A stretch of DNA of 44,530 nt from positions 1 through 44,530 of the forward strand of contig MFNE01000008.1 in NCBI GenBank assembly GCA_001783695.1, read 5' to 3'. The translations under genes were made by a program, and so were the position numbers. The DNA comes from Candidatus Lambdaproteobacteria bacterium RIFOXYD2_FULL_50_16 (GTDB lineage Bacteria > SAR324 > XYD2-FULL-50-16). The notes under the pieces are model-generated. The model had not been told where the DNA came from, ran no database searches, and saw nothing but the letters and a program-made list of their open reading frames with translations. Below, one piece after another: positions 32,996 to 40,879 of the stretch (the first letter of the stretch is position 1; every line of letters begins with the position of its first letter).

Positions 32996-34731
32996 GTGCG
33001 CAAGGAAGGGTTGAGGGGATCAACGGAAACTTGGTCAAATGCCGCTTTAGTGGGGCGGTGATGCAAAACGAGATTGGTTATGTGCGGACCGAGGGTAAGT
33101 TGTTAAAGGGGGAGGTGATCCGTATTAAAGGCGAGATGGCCGAGTTACAGATCTTTGAAGACACCAAAGGTGTAGGCCGGGGGGACTCGGTTGAGTTCAC
33201 TGGAGCCTTGCTTTCGGCCCAATTGGGCCCTGGGCTTCTAGGTAAGCTCTTTGATGGTTTGCAAAATCCCTTAAACCGTTTGGCTGAAGAAAAGGGCTTT
33301 TTTACGCCCAGAGGTTATCAAATCCCGGCCTTAGAGCCTAGCGATTCCTGGGATTTTACCCCTAAAACCAAGCCCGGTGCAAAGGTTTTGGCCGGGGATT
33401 TGTTAGGCGAGGTGCCCGAGGGGCAGATCAACCATAAAATTATGGTCCCCTTTTTTTTAAAGGGCACTTGGAGCGTTATTCATATAAATCCCGCCGGGAA
33501 ATACCGCCTTGATCAGCCGATTGGCGAGTTGCTGGGGCCCGAGGGACAGAAACATGAGTTGACCCTTTCCTTCTTTTGGCCCGTAAAAAATGCCATTAAG
33601 TTTTATCAAGAACGCCTCGCTCCTAACGAACCTTTGGTCACCCAAGTGCGGATCGTGGATGGCCTTTTTCCGGTCGCCAAGGGTGGCACTTACTGCATTC
33701 CTGGCCCTTTTGGCGCGGGGAAAACGGTTTTGCAACAAATCACAAGTCGATACGCCGAAGTGGACGTGGTGATTCTTGCAGCTTGTGGCGAGCGGGCCAA
33801 TGAGGTGGTGGAGACGATCAAGGAATTTCCAGGCCTTAAGGACCCAAAAACCGGGCGCAGTCTGATGGAGCGCACCATTATTATTTGCAATACCAGCAGT
33901 ATGCCCGTAGCCGCTCGCGAATCCTCGGTTTATACCGCCGTTACCCTGGGGGAATACTACCGGATGATGGGCCTTGATGTGTTGCTCCTCGCCGACTCCA
34001 CCAGCCGCTGGGCCCAAGCACTGCGCGAACGCAGTGGGCGCTTGGAGGAGATCCCTGGCGAAGAGGCCTTTCCCGCCTATTTAGAATCAATGATTGCCGG
34101 ATTTTACGAGCGCGCTGGGAGGGTAAGATTGCGCTCAGGAGGCTTAGGTAGCCTGACCATCGGTGGCACCGTTAGCCCAGCTGGGGGTAACTTCGAGGAG
34201 CCGGTGACTAAAGCCACTTTAAAAGTGGTGGGAGCTTTCCACGCGCTTTCTCGCGAACGCTCTGATGCTCGCCGTTTCCCAGCAATTGACCCTTTAGAAT
34301 CTTGGTCTAAATACCAAGGGATCATCCCCAATTCCCGTCGCTTGGGCATGTCCAATCTATTAAAAACTGCTAACGAAATTGGGCAAATGATGAAGGTAGT
34401 GGGCGAAGAGGGGACTAGTATTGAGGACTATATTACTTTCCTTAAAGGTGAGTTTTTTGACGCCGCCTATTTGCAACAAAATGCCTTTGATGAGGTGGAC
34501 GCGGCCACCGATCAAGACCGTCAAGAAGAGGCCTTTGCTTTGAGTGAAGCTTTAATTAAACAAACCTTTATATTTGAAGACAAAGAAAGCGCTCGGCAAT
34601 ATTTTGCCAAATTGCGGCACCGGTATTTTGATTTAAATTGCACCAAAAGACCAAGCGAGGCCTATGAAAAAGGGCGGCAATCCATCTTGGAAACCTTAAA
34701 AAAGGGAGGCCAAGATGGAGCGGATTTATAA
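32992..34731 (+). CDS. atpA: V-type ATP synthase catalytic subunit A
   Basis: A 579-residue catalytic subunit. The N-terminal beta barrel (residues 1-70) is followed by the V-type insertion ([21 protein letters not shown]). The P-loop is GPFGAGKT at 238-245 (Lys244). The catalytic glutamate region is [10 protein letters not shown], then [33 protein letters not shown]. The P-loop has GAG where many A subunits have GCG. The length is typical. It overlaps atpB by 17 bp. Confidence 0.96.
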   Translation: MSAQGRVEGINGNLVKCRFSGAVMQNEIGYVRTEGKLLKGEVIRIKGEMAELQIFEDTKGVGRGDSVEFTGALLSAQLGPGLLGKLFDGLQNPLNRLAEEKGFFTPRGYQIPALEPSDSWDFTPKTKPGAKVLAGDLLGEVPEGQINHKIMVPFFLKGTWSVIHINPAGKYRLDQPIGELLGPEGQKHELTLSFFWPVKNAIKFYQERLAPNEPLVTQVRIVDGLFPVAKGGTYCIPGPFGAGKTVLQQITSRYAEVDVVILAACGERANEVVETIKEFPGLKDPKTGRSLMERTIIICNTSSMPVAARESSVYTAVTLGEYYRMMGLDVLLLADSTSRWAQALRERSGRLEEIPGEEAFPAYLESMIAGFYERAGRVRLRSGGLGSLTIGGTVSPAGGNFEEPVTKATLKVVGAFHALSRERSDARRFPAIDPLESWSKYQGIIPNSRRLGMSNLLKTANEIGQMMKVVGEEGTSIEDYITFLKGEFFDAAYLQQNAFDEVDAATDQDRQEEAFALSEALIKQTFIFEDKESARQYFAKLRHRYFDLNCTKRPSEAYEKGRQSILETLKKGGQDGADL

Positions 34732-36028
34732 CCATATTCTGCAAATCGCCGGTAACGTGATTATGGTAGAGGCAGAGGGGCCAAAGTTTGCCGAGCTAGC
34801 CGAGGTGGAATCGGCCCATGGAAAAAGTCTGGCCGAGGTGATCCGTATTGATGGAGAAAAGGTATATTTGCAGGTTTTCGGCGGAACCGCCGGGGTCGCG
34901 ACGAATGACCGGCTCCAATTTTTAGGGCACCAAATGCAGGTTCCCTTTAGTGGCGCCTTGCTGGGGCGAATCTTTGATGGCAAAGGAGAACCCAGAGATA
35001 GTGGGCCAGGGCTTAAAGACCATTTAATCGAAACCGCCGGGCCCTGTATTAACCCGGCGACCAGGGTGATGCCTAGTAAGATGATCCGCACCGGTATCCC
35101 AATGATAGATGTTTTTAACTCGCTAGTGGAGGCACAAAAAATTTCCATTTTTTCCGGTTCTGGCGAGCCCCATAATCAACTGCTCGCCCGCATCGCGCTC
35201 CAGGCGGAAGTGGACGTGATTGTGCTCGGATGTATGGGAGTGTTATATGACGATTACCTTTTTTTTAAAGAAGAACTCGAAAGTTCAGACGCCATTAACC
35301 GGGCCGTCTTGTTTGTCCACACGGCCGCCGATCCGGTGGTAGAGTCTTTAAAGGTTCCTGACTTGGCCTTGGCCGTAGCCGAAAAATTTGCCATTGAAGG
35401 CAAACGGGTTTTGACCTTGCTAACAGACATGACCAACTTTGCCGATGCCTTGAAGGAAATTGCTATTGTCATGGAGCAGGTGCCTTCAAACCGGGGATAT
35501 CCAGGTGATCTATATACCCAACTGGCCCAACGATACGAAAAAGCCGCCGACTTCGAAGGCGCGGGCTCTTTGACTTTGCTTTCGGTGACCACCATGCCCG
35601 CCGGCGACGTAACCCATCCAGTGCCGGATAATACGGGCTATATCACTGAAGGCCAATACTATTTGGCAGGAGGCCGGATTGAGCCCTTTGGGTCTTTATC
35701 GCGCCTAAAACAGTTGGTTAATAAGGAGACAAGGTCCGACCACCGAGGGTTGATGGATGCGTTGATTCAACTTTATGCCGCCTTTAAGGAGGCATTAGAG
35801 AAGCGGGCCATGGGTTTTAAAATGAGCCCTTGGGATCAAAAACTCTTAAAATATGGCGATCTTTTTGAGGCAAAGTTGATGAACCTGGAGGTCAATATCA
35901 CCCTTGAGGAGGCCTTGGACCAGTCTTGGGCTATTTTAGCTGAATGTTTCGAACCGGAAGAAACGCGGCTAAAAACCGAATTAATTGAGACCTATTGGCC
36001 AAAAGCAGGGCATCATGGCTCAACTTAA
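34715..36028 (+). CDS. atpB: V-type ATP synthase subunit B
   Basis: A 437-residue non-catalytic nucleotide-binding subunit. It has [51 protein letters not shown] (the P-loop is replaced by SGSGEPHN, as usual in B), [16 protein letters not shown] and [21 protein letters not shown] 34715 is preceded by GGAGG. The gene overlaps atpA by 17 bp and atpD by 14 bp, typical of translational coupling that sets subunit ratios. Confidence 0.96.
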   Translation: MERIYNHILQIAGNVIMVEAEGPKFAELAEVESAHGKSLAEVIRIDGEKVYLQVFGGTAGVATNDRLQFLGHQMQVPFSGALLGRIFDGKGEPRDSGPGLKDHLIETAGPCINPATRVMPSKMIRTGIPMIDVFNSLVEAQKISIFSGSGEPHNQLLARIALQAEVDVIVLGCMGVLYDDYLFFKEELESSDAINRAVLFVHTAADPVVESLKVPDLALAVAEKFAIEGKRVLTLLTDMTNFADALKEIAIVMEQVPSNRGYPGDLYTQLAQRYEKAADFEGAGSLTLLSVTTMPAGDVTHPVPDNTGYITEGQYYLAGGRIEPFGSLSRLKQLVNKETRSDHRGLMDALIQLYAAFKEALEKRAMGFKMSPWDQKLLKYGDLFEAKLMNLEVNITLEEALDQSWAILAECFEPEETRLKTELIETYWPKAGHHGST

Positions 36029-36620
36029 ACTTACTAAAACTGAATTAAAAACGCAAAAGGACCGACTCAAGGCCTATCGCCGATTTTTGCCCACCTTGCA
36101 GGTTAAAAAACAATTATTACAAAAAGAAATACTGCTCGCGCGTGCGACACTAGAGTACGCCCAGGCTGAACTAGCGACCTTAGAGGATGAGGTTAAACCC
36201 TGGATTGCTTGTTTTGGAGAAGAGGCAGATTGGGAAAGTTTAATTAAGATTGAGGAGTTGGTGACCCACACCGAATCCATAGCAGGTATCGAAATTCGCC
36301 GATTTGAGGCAATTAAAATAAAGATTTCGCCTTATAATTTGTATATCGTCCCCTTGTGGGTGGATGGGGCTTTAGAGATTATCGAGCGGTTTTTAAAATC
36401 CACTTTTAAAGCGCGACTGGCCGAAGAGGCCATGAGGCGATTGCAAGCAGAATTAACGGTGACCACCCAGCGGGTCAACCTCTTTGAAAAGGTAAAAATA
36501 CCAGAGGCTAAGCTAGCGATTAATAAAATCACCACCTATTTAGACGATCAAGCCCGAGTGGCGGTGGGTTGGGCGCGGGGGGCAAAGAAAAAATTGGCCC
36601 AAGCGGCGGAGGGCCTATGA
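36015..36620 (+). CDS. atpD: V-type ATP synthase subunit D
   Basis: A 201-residue central-stalk (rotor axle) subunit: two long helices, with [36 protein letters not shown] at the N-terminus and [27 protein letters not shown] near the C-terminus; the latter is the signature of subunit D. I chose ATG 36015 (AQLKLTK), not the earlier 35985 codon that lies deeper in atpB. It overlaps the atpI start by 4 bp (ATGA). Subunit F, which normally binds D, is not encoded in the operon. Confidence 0.93.
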   Translation: MAQLKLTKTELKTQKDRLKAYRRFLPTLQVKKQLLQKEILLARATLEYAQAELATLEDEVKPWIACFGEEADWESLIKIEELVTHTESIAGIEIRRFEAIKIKISPYNLYIVPLWVDGALEIIERFLKSTFKARLAEEAMRRLQAELTVTTQRVNLFEKVKIPEAKLAINKITTYLDDQARVAVGWARGAKKKLAQAAEGL

Positions 36621-38425
36621 TTGAGACTATGAAACGGGTAAGTTTGGTCTTCCCAGCTAAACACAAAGAGCGGGCGCTGCGCCAACTGCAAGAGGTGGGG
36701 CTAATGCATTTAGATCAGCCCCAAGAGTTGCCTCGCCAAGATTGGGCCTTGGGGCTGAGTCAAGCGACCCGCGCTCTGGCGCTGTTTGATCCAGAGCTTC
36801 CAGTTAAAGGCCCCTGGTATCCCAAAGAGGGTAAGGCGAGGATGTTGCGGATTTTGCAGCTTGAAAAACGCCTTTTAGTGACTAGACAAAAAATTCAACT
36901 AAACCAACGCGAGGCGGAGGCAGTTTTGCCTTTTGGCGGATTTTCTTTAGAATCTATCGCCGCCTTAAAAGAAGCCGGTTGGGGTTTGAGCCTTTACCGG
37001 TTGCGGGAGAAGGATTTAGCCTTGATCGATCAAGAAGAGTACTGGTTCCCCCTATTTGAAGAAAACCACCAAAAGGTGATTGCGCTTTTTAGCCCTGCCC
37101 AAAATCCTTATCCTAATATTAATCGTCGCCGATTGCCTCACCACAATTGGGAAGAATTACAAACAATAATAGCTGAAGAAAAAGCGCGGGAAACCAAAAT
37201 GCGCCGGGAATTGGACCATCTACTCACTGAATCGGCCCCTATTTTAGCCTATAAAAGAGAGCTTGAAAATAACCAAAACTTTGAAAAGGCCCAGCTTATT
37301 TTAGGGGCGGCAGAAGGTTTGGGATATATTCGGGGGTATTGCCCGATCTCCCTTTTGCCGGGGCTTGAGGCCTTGGCTAAGCGAGGCAATTACGCCTTAT
37401 TAGAAGAAGAGGCAGACCCAAGCCTTGCGCCTACTAAACTTAAACAAAATCGGTTTTCTGAACTCTTTCGCCCTATTCTTAATTTTATTGGAGTGTTGCC
37501 TGGATACAGCGAACCCGAAGGGGGGGGCGTGTTTATGGTTTTTTTTGCGGTCTTTTTTGCGATGCTGGTGGGGGACGCGGGATACGGGCTGGTAATGTTG
37601 TTTGGTACCTTGGCCTACAAGGGGCTGGCCAAAAATACGCCTGCCCAAATTGTGCCTTTGTTTATTTTATTGGCCTTGACAACTACGGCTTGGGGCGCAG
37701 TGACAGGGTTGTGGTTTGGGGTCAAAGAAGCGCTGGCAATCCAGGTGCTTGCGGCGATGGTGATCCCTGAGTTGTCTGCCTGGGCTGCGGACTCGACGGG
37801 GCTGGTGATCCGGCTATGTTTTTTGATAGGTCTTGGGCAACTGGGGTTGGCGCATTTGTGGCAAATGGTGCGGCTCCAGTCTTGGTACGCCAAAGGGGCG
37901 GAGTTGGGATGGTTTTTGTTGGTCTTCGCCCTTTATTATTTGGCGCTCTATTTTGTGCTAGGAGAAGCAATGCCCCATTTTGTAATGCCGCTGATTGAGT
38001 TGTCTTTGGCCTTGGTATTGATCTTTAGTGAGCAAGGTCAAGGTCGGAGCTTTATCAAAGGGTTGGGCTGGGGGCTGGCCCAATTTCCAGTAAACTTGCT
38101 TAATGCGATCAGCAATTTTTCAGATTTGGTGTCTTATATAAGACTGTTTGCGGTCGGGCTGGCGACCCAACAAATGGCGGTCACCTTTAACGGGCTGGCT
38201 TTGAGTTTGGGTACTGAATCAATCTGGGCTTGGGCTGGGATGATCTTAATTTTACTTCTAGGCCACAGTGTAAATATAATGTTGGCCGCTATTGCGGTAA
38301 TGGTGCATGCGATTCGCTTAAACTTTTTAGAATTCTCCAAACATTTAGGACTCCAATGGACAGGCCAAGCCTACGCCCCTTTTAAGATGTTACAGGGACA
38401 TTTTAGAGGTTTGCCAGGTCGTTAA
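36617..38425 (+). CDS. atpI: V-type ATP synthase subunit I (a-type stator)
   Basis: A 602-residue subunit. The cytoplasmic N-terminal half opens KRVSLVFPAKHKERALRQLQEVGLMHLD and carries coiled regions; the membrane half (from about residue 290) has seven or eight helices. The conserved GDAGYGLVMLF follows the first helix, and SNFSDLVSYIRLFAVGLA carries the essential Arg of the ion path. ATG 36617 is coupled to the atpD stop; the earlier codon at 36569 would make an extension inside atpD. The 339-bp gap before atpK sets it apart from the proteolipid gene. Confidence 0.94.
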   Translation: MIETMKRVSLVFPAKHKERALRQLQEVGLMHLDQPQELPRQDWALGLSQATRALALFDPELPVKGPWYPKEGKARMLRILQLEKRLLVTRQKIQLNQREAEAVLPFGGFSLESIAALKEAGWGLSLYRLREKDLALIDQEEYWFPLFEENHQKVIALFSPAQNPYPNINRRRLPHHNWEELQTIIAEEKARETKMRRELDHLLTESAPILAYKRELENNQNFEKAQLILGAAEGLGYIRGYCPISLLPGLEALAKRGNYALLEEEADPSLAPTKLKQNRFSELFRPILNFIGVLPGYSEPEGGGVFMVFFAVFFAMLVGDAGYGLVMLFGTLAYKGLAKNTPAQIVPLFILLALTTTAWGAVTGLWFGVKEALAIQVLAAMVIPELSAWAADSTGLVIRLCFLIGLGQLGLAHLWQMVRLQSWYAKGAELGWFLLVFALYYLALYFVLGEAMPHFVMPLIELSLALVLIFSEQGQGRSFIKGLGWGLAQFPVNLLNAISNFSDLVSYIRLFAVGLATQQMAVTFNGLALSLGTESIWAWAGMILILLLGHSVNIMLAAIAVMVHAIRLNFLEFSKHLGLQWTGQAYAPFKMLQGHFRGLPGR

Positions 38426-38764
38426 ATGGCCATATTTCGAAAAATCTGGGTAAACCGTTAAAATAGGTGAATAAAATAAAAAAGACAGCCGATGTTGAAT
38501 TATTAACAGAGATTTTATGTATTGATAATTTACTGAAATATAAATAGCATCAGGCGCAGAATTAGCGGGTTTTTGGTTGAGTACCAATTTTAACTTTAAT
38601 GAGGTGCTATGAATCAGGATTTATCGGCATGGTTTGTGACGGTCCAGTAAGGGGGAATTTGGATAATTTGATGTTTTAGAGGTTGTTAAGAGGGAATTTA
38701 GCGGGTTTGGTAGGTTAACGAGGTTAATTGGTTGCAAATTTGGCAAAAGGGCCAGGAGGACAAC
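38426..38764 (+). promoter_or_regulatory. AT-richer gap with candidate atpK promoter and leader
   Basis: This 339-bp gap inside the V-ATPase operon is visibly richer in A and T than the flanking genes. TTAACA, 17 bp, TAATTT and TTGATA, 17 bp, TAGCAT are overlapping candidate promoters within about 38498-38555. A 13-codon open frame (38609-38650, MNQDLSAWFVTVQ) has a GAGG upstream and could be a leader peptide. No strong hairpin was seen. An internal promoter would allow the extra proteolipid synthesis needed for a ring of K subunits; this is inference. Confidence 0.4.
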
Positions 38765-39208
38765 ATGGATTTACTACATAGTTTTGGGGCAGGCGCCTAC
38801 GTCATGGCCCTCACCTTAGCCGCTCTGGGTAGCGCCTTGGGAACCGGGACTACGGGCATGGCGGCGGTCGGCGCATGGCGTAAGTCTTTTTTAAAAGGCA
38901 AAGCCGCCCCCTTTATTTTAGTCGCCTTCGCCTCGGCCCCGCTCTCCCAAACGATTTATGGGATGATCCTAATGAACGCCATTGCCCAAGCACCTGATAC
39001 CGTTGATCCCATGGCCAAACTGATGACCGGCTTCTGGGGCGGCCTCGCGATCGGTGTCTCCGCTTGGTACCAGGGCAAAGCCGGGGCCATGGCTTGCGAC
39101 GCGTTAGTCGATACCAACAAAGGCTTGGGCAACTATATCATGGTCTTAGGCATCATCGAAACCGTCGCCCTCTTTGTGATGGTGTTCTTGATGACCAATT
39201 TGAAGTAA
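38765..39208 (+). CDS. atpK: V-type ATP synthase subunit K (proteolipid)
   Basis: A 147-residue proteolipid with four membrane helices (two hairpins) that form the membrane rotor ring. The second-hairpin ion carrier is Glu132 in LGIIETVALF. Gln103 (YQGKAG) and Ser61-Gln62 (PLSQTIYG) stand where Enterococcus hirae NtpK has its Na+ ligands Gln110, Thr64 and Gln65; the Gln-to-Glu spacing of 29 residues is the same. This favours sodium transport but does not prove it. ATG 38765 has a strong AGGAGG; the upstream in-frame codon at 38732 lies before that site and is not used. Confidence 0.93.
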   Translation: MDLLHSFGAGAYVMALTLAALGSALGTGTTGMAAVGAWRKSFLKGKAAPFILVAFASAPLSQTIYGMILMNAIAQAPDTVDPMAKLMTGFWGGLAIGVSAWYQGKAGAMACDALVDTNKGLGNYIMVLGIIETVALFVMVFLMTNLK

Positions 39209-39327
39209 TCAGTTTTAAGCCCTTCGACGCTTTGGATCTTATAGTTACCTTTGGTTACAAAAATTTACCACTTGTTGATGACCGTTTGGTTGGGGTGGGG
39301 TAGGGTTTTTGGAACCAAGGAGGTGAC

Positions 39328-40347
39328 ATGAAGGCATGGGTGACGGCGGTGACGGCATTGTTGGTGGCATCTTGCACAGGGACTCAGGAGCGGGTGGTGC
39401 AATCTCCAAACTATCGCGACGGGGAATTTCGCAATCTTTATCACGATCTGGAAGCGGAAAAGTTAGGGTTTTGGACCGCCCTAAAATCGCTGAAATTGGG
39501 CAAGCAAGAGCCTTGGCCCGAGTGGCGCGAGACGCCTAGTTTCAAGCCCCAATGGGCCAAATTGGAAGGGTCTGCCGGAGAGGTGGTGCTTTTGGGGCAC
39601 GCCAGTGTACTGGTGCGTTTTGAAGGGCTAAATATTTTAATTGATCCCCATTACTCGTTGCGTGCCTCGCCCCTACCTTTTGGCCCAGCCAAACGGGCAA
39701 GGGCTAATGCGATTGCCTTTGAGGACCTGCCGCCGATTGATCTGGTGCTGATCACCCACGACCACTTCGACCATTTGGACCTGCCTACCCTAAAACGCCT
39801 CGCTCAAACGCACCACCCTCGTTTTGTGGCCGGCTTAGGACATCAAGCACTATTATCCGATATAGGCATCACCGATTTAATCGAACTCGATTGGTGGGAA
39901 ACCCTTGAATACCAAGGGGCTGGCATCCACTTTTTGCCAGCCCAACACTTTAGCTCCCGCTCGATTTTATCGCGCAAACAACGGCTTTGGGGCAGCTTTT
40001 TAATCGAAAAAAAGGGCAAAAAAATCTACCACGCTGGTGACACTGCCATCGGGCCGCATTTTAAGTTGATTGGCGAGCGGTTGGGCCCGATTGACTTGAG
40101 TTTAATCCCTATTGGGGCTTACGCGCCACGGGATTTTATGAGGCATTTTCATTTAGATCCCCCAGAAGCGGTAGCGGCTCATTTGGAATTAAATTCGAAA
40201 AAAAGTTTGGCTATGCATTATGGTTTTTTTATGCTCACCCTAGAGGGCATCGACCAGCCGCTAGAGGCTTTCGCACTGGCCCGCCAAACGCTTTCTCAAC
40301 CTGAATCCTTCTTAGCCCCGCCTTACGGGGAGTTGGTCGCCTTTTGA
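39328..40347 (+). CDS. Metallo-beta-lactamase-fold lipoprotein
   Basis: A 339-residue protein with a lipoprotein signal (LLVASC, acylated Cys16), so it is exported and membrane-tethered. The MBL hydrolase core has GHASVLVRFEGLNILIDP, the zinc motif THDHFDHLD (His144, His146, Asp148, His149), the His in AQHFSSR, HAGDTAIG, and the final His in LAMHYGFF. The pattern, with a trailing YGFFMLTLEG, resembles the NAPE-PLD/UlaG-like branch rather than beta-lactamases; the substrate is unknown. It has a perfect ribosome binding site AGGAGGTGAC. Most known members are cytoplasmic, so the lipobox is unusual. Confidence 0.88.
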   Translation: MKAWVTAVTALLVASCTGTQERVVQSPNYRDGEFRNLYHDLEAEKLGFWTALKSLKLGKQEPWPEWRETPSFKPQWAKLEGSAGEVVLLGHASVLVRFEGLNILIDPHYSLRASPLPFGPAKRARANAIAFEDLPPIDLVLITHDHFDHLDLPTLKRLAQTHHPRFVAGLGHQALLSDIGITDLIELDWWETLEYQGAGIHFLPAQHFSSRSILSRKQRLWGSFLIEKKGKKIYHAGDTAIGPHFKLIGERLGPIDLSLIPIGAYAPRDFMRHFHLDPPEAVAAHLELNSKKSLAMHYGFFMLTLEGIDQPLEAFALARQTLSQPESFLAPPYGELVAF

Positions 40348-40402
40348 GGGTCCCTTTCGCCCTCCTAAGGGCGGCAGAACCCTTCGGCTGCTAACCATCT
40401 AG

Positions 40403-40624
40403 GCTTGTGAACCGAGCGATTTTATGAGGCATTTTTATTTAAGCCCCTCAGAGAGGGCGGCGGCTCATTTGGGATTAAATTTTTTAAACCCCGTTTACCC
40501 AGCATTATGGGGCTTTTATCCCTATCCTAGAAGGGATCGGCAGCCGCTAGAGGCTTTCGCTGGTCTGTCTAACGTTCCCTCACCCTTCTACACCCTGCCC
40601 TATGGGCAGCAGGTCCCCTTCTAA
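40403..40624 (+). pseudogene. Degenerate tandem copy of the 3' end of the MBL lipoprotein gene
   Basis: This stretch reads as a diverged copy of 40117-40347, offset by 286 bp and 9 bp shorter. Shared blocks in the same frame are DFMRHF, then AAHLGLN (AAHLELN in the parent), QPLEAFA, and the ending LPYGQQVPF (PPYGELVAF). Several stretches are nucleotide-identical (GATTTTATGAGGCATTTT; CAGCCGCTAGAGGCTTTCGC). It lacks the whole catalytic part and an upstream start of its own. A stop precedes it in frame, and the key His of LAMHYGFF is lost (PALWGFY). I read it as a partial tandem duplication that is decaying; the frame remains open for 66 codons from ATG 40424. Confidence 0.8.
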
Positions 40625-40748
40625 AAAGCGGGTATAAAAAAAGTTGGGACTCCCCTATCCCCTCTAATAGCCCTACAAACCAGAACGTCCCTGCTTGCCC
40701 CCAACTGGGCTATCCCTCAAAAATAATACTCTATTTTCATCAATTTGA

Positions 40749-40777
40749 TTTACCGCTTACAAACGATCCGATAGACT
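40749..40777 (+). promoter_or_regulatory. Weak candidate promoter of the Big_5/FecR gene pair
   Basis: TTTACC (40749-40754), a 17-bp spacer and TAGACT (40772-40777), each 4 of 6, about 100 nt before the GTG start. The gap 40625-40879 holds nothing else that I can name. Confidence 0.3.
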
Positions 40778-40879
40778 CTGCCAAAGTTTCCGAATAGGGC
40801 CTGCGTGGGTCTTAAAGGGAACAAAGGGGATGTATGATCTGCGATAAAAACCTAAGATTACCCCTGAATTAAAAAAACT

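Noticed and set aside
33457-34017. 186-codon minus-strand frame inside atpA
   Set aside because: Antisense to the highly conserved P-loop region of atpA, with no family features.
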